A stretch of DNA of 15,802 nucleotides, from the NCBI GenBank assembly GCA_030655735.1, contig JAUSPK010000239.1, positions 1-15,802 on the forward strand, written 5' to 3'. Shown here piece by piece: positions 13,950 to 15,802 of the stretch. The notes beneath the pieces were generated by a model. The model ran no database searches, had not been told where the DNA came from, and saw only the letters and a program-made list of their open reading frames with translations. The DNA comes from Syntrophales bacterium (GTDB taxonomy: Bacteria > Desulfobacterota > Syntrophia > Syntrophales > UBA2210). Numbering within the stretch: position 1 is the first letter of the stretch; every line of letters starts with the position of its first letter. A program made the translations under genes and the position numbers.

Positions 13950-15725
13950 TTACGCCATGGCCGGAATCTCGATGCGGGCCTCGGGGGTGTATTTACGTTC
14001 GAGGTTGCGGGCCACCATGCTCATACTGTAGCAGCAGATAAAGTAGAGGAAGGCGATCGTCGTGTAGATCTCAAAGGGATAGATCATGAGCCGGTTGTTG
14101 ATGGTCTGGGCCACGGTCGTCAGCTCGAACACCCCGATGATATAGGCCAGCGAGGTATCCTTGAAGAGGGCGATGAACTGTCCCACGATGGCGGGGATCA
14201 TCATCTTGAGGGCCTGCGGGAGGATCACGAAGCGCATCGCCTTGAAATAGTTTAATCCTGAGGCCGTCGCCGCCTCCATCTGTCCCGGGGGAATGGCCTT
14301 CACGCCGGCACGCACAATCTCCGCCAGATAGGCCCCGGAGAAGATGGTGAACGCGATCGTGGCGCTCCAGAAGACATCCATCTGCATCCCGGTGAGAATG
14401 GGGGAAAAGAAGTAGACCCAAAAAATCACCATGATAAGGGGGTTCCCCCGTATCAGCTCGATGTAGAGGATGCTCGGAGTGCTGATCAGGGAGTTTTTAC
14501 TCAGGCGTCCCAGACCCGTAACCAGGCCGATGGCGAAACTGGCCGTGAGGGCGATGAAGGCCAGCACTATGCTGAGGGTAAGCCCGCCGAGGCCGTAAAA
14601 GATCTCGCCCCCCAATCCGCGCGGAAAGGTCCAGATCAGAAGCGCGCGGAAGTTATCGAATATAACACTCCAGTTAAAACCGGAGATCCCGTATCCCACT
14701 GCAGCGAGAAGAACAAGCAGAAAGAGGAGAAACACGCCTCTGCCCGCTATGGAAAGGAGGCCCAGCAGCCGTTCCAACCACTGCGCTCCGCTGGACATAT
14801 AGGTGACCTCCACCTCCAGCGGCTTCTCCCTCTCCGGCCTCACGCCCTTCCAGGCCCGCCGCAGACCCTCGGCAAGCATCCCCGCCAAAAGGAAAAACGG
14901 TCTCACCAGAAGGCCCAGGGTCTTGTCCAGGAGGCTCAGCTCCTTTTCCTGGCCGATCTCCAGGTGGTGGGTCACGCTGTTCATCAGCATGCTGATGGTG
15001 AGCGACAGGCTGAGGTAGATAACCGTCGCCGCCGTGGTAGCCTCGAATCCCCGGAAGGTAAAGGATTCGATCTGCTGCGCCTGCCAGCAGAGCTCCGCCA
15101 CGCCGATGGTCATGGCGAGCGAGGAGTTTTTCATGTTATTTAAAAGCTCGCTTCCGAGGGGGGGCATAATGATGCGAAAGGCCTGGGGCAGGATGACGAA
15201 ACGCAGCGCCTGAATCCTGCTGAGTCCGGATGACGCCGCGGCCTCCAGGTGTCCCTTTGGGATGGCCTGTATCCCCGCGCGGACGATCTCGGCGATGAAG
15301 GCGGCGGTGTAGATGCTTAAGCCCCCGGTGGCGGCTATCAATTCATAGTTGTGGTCGTACAGAAACTCGCGAACCGTATCCGGCAGCCCCAAGGGAAAGG
15401 CGAAGTACCAGAAGAAGAGCTGCACCAGCAGGGGCGTATTGCGGAAAAACTCCACATATGCCGTGGCGAACCAGTAGAGCGGTTTGAAGGTGGAAAGACG
15501 GGCTATACCGAAAAACGTCCCCAATACCAGAGAAACAGCGGTGCTGATCAGGGTAATCTCTATCGTTAGCAGCAGACCGCGTATCAGCCAGACACCGAAG
15601 ACCTCCTCATAGGTGGGATTCATCTCCCAGAGGACGGCCCAGTGAAACTGGTATCCGATGTCGATGTGCGTAAAGAAGAGGTATATGACAAGGGCGAGCC
15701 CGGCGACTACCCCGAAGTGCTGCAC
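13950..15725 (-). CDS. Fused double amino-acid ABC transporter permease
   Basis: This 591-residue membrane protein contains two HisM/GlnP/GltJ-type permease domains in tandem. The first spans about 45-255 with EAA motif EAAASSGLSRIQALRFVILP at 161-180 and SSLAMTIGVAEL at 201-212. The second spans about 375-575 with EAATASGLNYFKAMRFVILP at 484-503 and TSLAYIIGVFEL at 524-535. A linker of charged residues (about 256-310) separates them, and hydrophobic helices precede both domains. The importer would take up polar amino acids such as Glu/Asp or Gln, with both pore halves in one chain. GTG 15725 is the only standard start in frame, with weak GGA upstream; an ATG at 15738 with AGGA is one frame off. 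The ATPase and binding protein are not in the window. Confidence 0.92.
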   Translation of the reverse strand: MQHFGVVAGLALVIYLFFTHIDIGYQFHWAVLWEMNPTYEEVFGVWLIRGLLLTIEITLISTAVSLVLGTFFGIARLSTFKPLYWFATAYVEFFRNTPLLVQLFFWYFAFPLGLPDTVREFLYDHNYELIAATGGLSIYTAAFIAEIVRAGIQAIPKGHLEAAASSGLSRIQALRFVILPQAFRIIMPPLGSELLNNMKNSSLAMTIGVAELCWQAQQIESFTFRGFEATTAATVIYLSLSLTISMLMNSVTHHLEIGQEKELSLLDKTLGLLVRPFFLLAGMLAEGLRRAWKGVRPEREKPLEVEVTYMSSGAQWLERLLGLLSIAGRGVFLLFLLVLLAAVGYGISGFNWSVIFDNFRALLIWTFPRGLGGEIFYGLGGLTLSIVLAFIALTASFAIGLVTGLGRLSKNSLISTPSILYIELIRGNPLIMVIFWVYFFSPILTGMQMDVFWSATIAFTIFSGAYLAEIVRAGVKAIPPGQMEAATASGLNYFKAMRFVILPQALKMMIPAIVGQFIALFKDTSLAYIIGVFELTTVAQTINNRLMIYPFEIYTTIAFLYFICCYSMSMVARNLERKYTPEARIEIPAMA

Positions 15726-15802
15726 CGGGCGTTTCCATGATTCGATCCTAATCGTATCCGCGTTCTACAGGGCTCAGCGCACAAAAACAGCGGCCGGGGT
15801 GT

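Noticed and set aside
1..15802. CRISPR arrays, tRNA or rRNA genes, riboswitches
   Set aside because: No regularly spaced direct repeats, no cloverleaf or rRNA-like stretch, and no riboswitch motif was found by eye.

Overview
The window looks like a chromosomal segment of a strictly anaerobic Desulfobacterota (Deltaproteobacteria) bacterium, perhaps a syntroph-like or sulfate-reducer-like lineage. This is an inference from gene content: flavin/Fe-S oxidoreductases, a trace of an acyl-CoA carboxylase, an electron-bifurcation-type NuoE/HndB/NuoF set and a RAYT transposase element. No rRNA, tRNA or taxonomic marker is present, so the placement is tentative.

Left half (1-6115), all on the minus strand. 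Transcription would run from a MarR-family regulator (6115-5693) through a broken 4Fe-4S protein gene (5648-5439), a 645-residue old-yellow-enzyme/2,4-dienoyl-CoA-reductase-like flavoenzyme (5335-3398), a nitronate monooxygenase-like flavoprotein (3301-2252), a lipoprotein (2083-1313), an 82-codon carboxyltransferase remnant (1287-1039) and a short-chain dehydrogenase (963-175). The mix suggests acyl-CoA or aromatic-acid metabolism under MarR control. A 26-bp sequence (23 of 26 identical) lies just upstream of both marR and the broken gene, so the regulator probably controls itself and the downstream genes. Both broken genes join the beginning of a protein to its end with the middle missing.

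Middle (6146-13017). A divergent intergenic region holds the marR promoter/operator and an unidentified coding-like fragment. It is followed by an eight-gene plus-strand operon. The first five genes form a putative signalling or regulatory module: DRTGG protein, anti-sigma-factor-like GHKL ATPase, second DRTGG protein, PHP metallophosphoesterase, second GHKL ATPase. The last three are redox subunits: a NuoE-like [2Fe-2S] protein, an HndB-like thioredoxin-fold protein, and a 1017-residue protein that fuses a complete NuoF/HydB module to a complete GltD/NfnB-type NAD(P)H module. No hydrogenase or formate dehydrogenase catalytic subunit follows. The operon may therefore encode a soluble complex exchanging electrons between NADH, NADPH and possibly ferredoxin.

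Right part (13018-15802). The space between two convergent genes is filled almost exactly by a REP-associated tyrosine transposase (RAYT) gene bracketed by perfect 25-bp inverted repeats. Beyond it, on the minus strand, is a tandem-fused polar amino-acid ABC permease. Its start is uncertain, and its ATPase and binding protein are not in the window.
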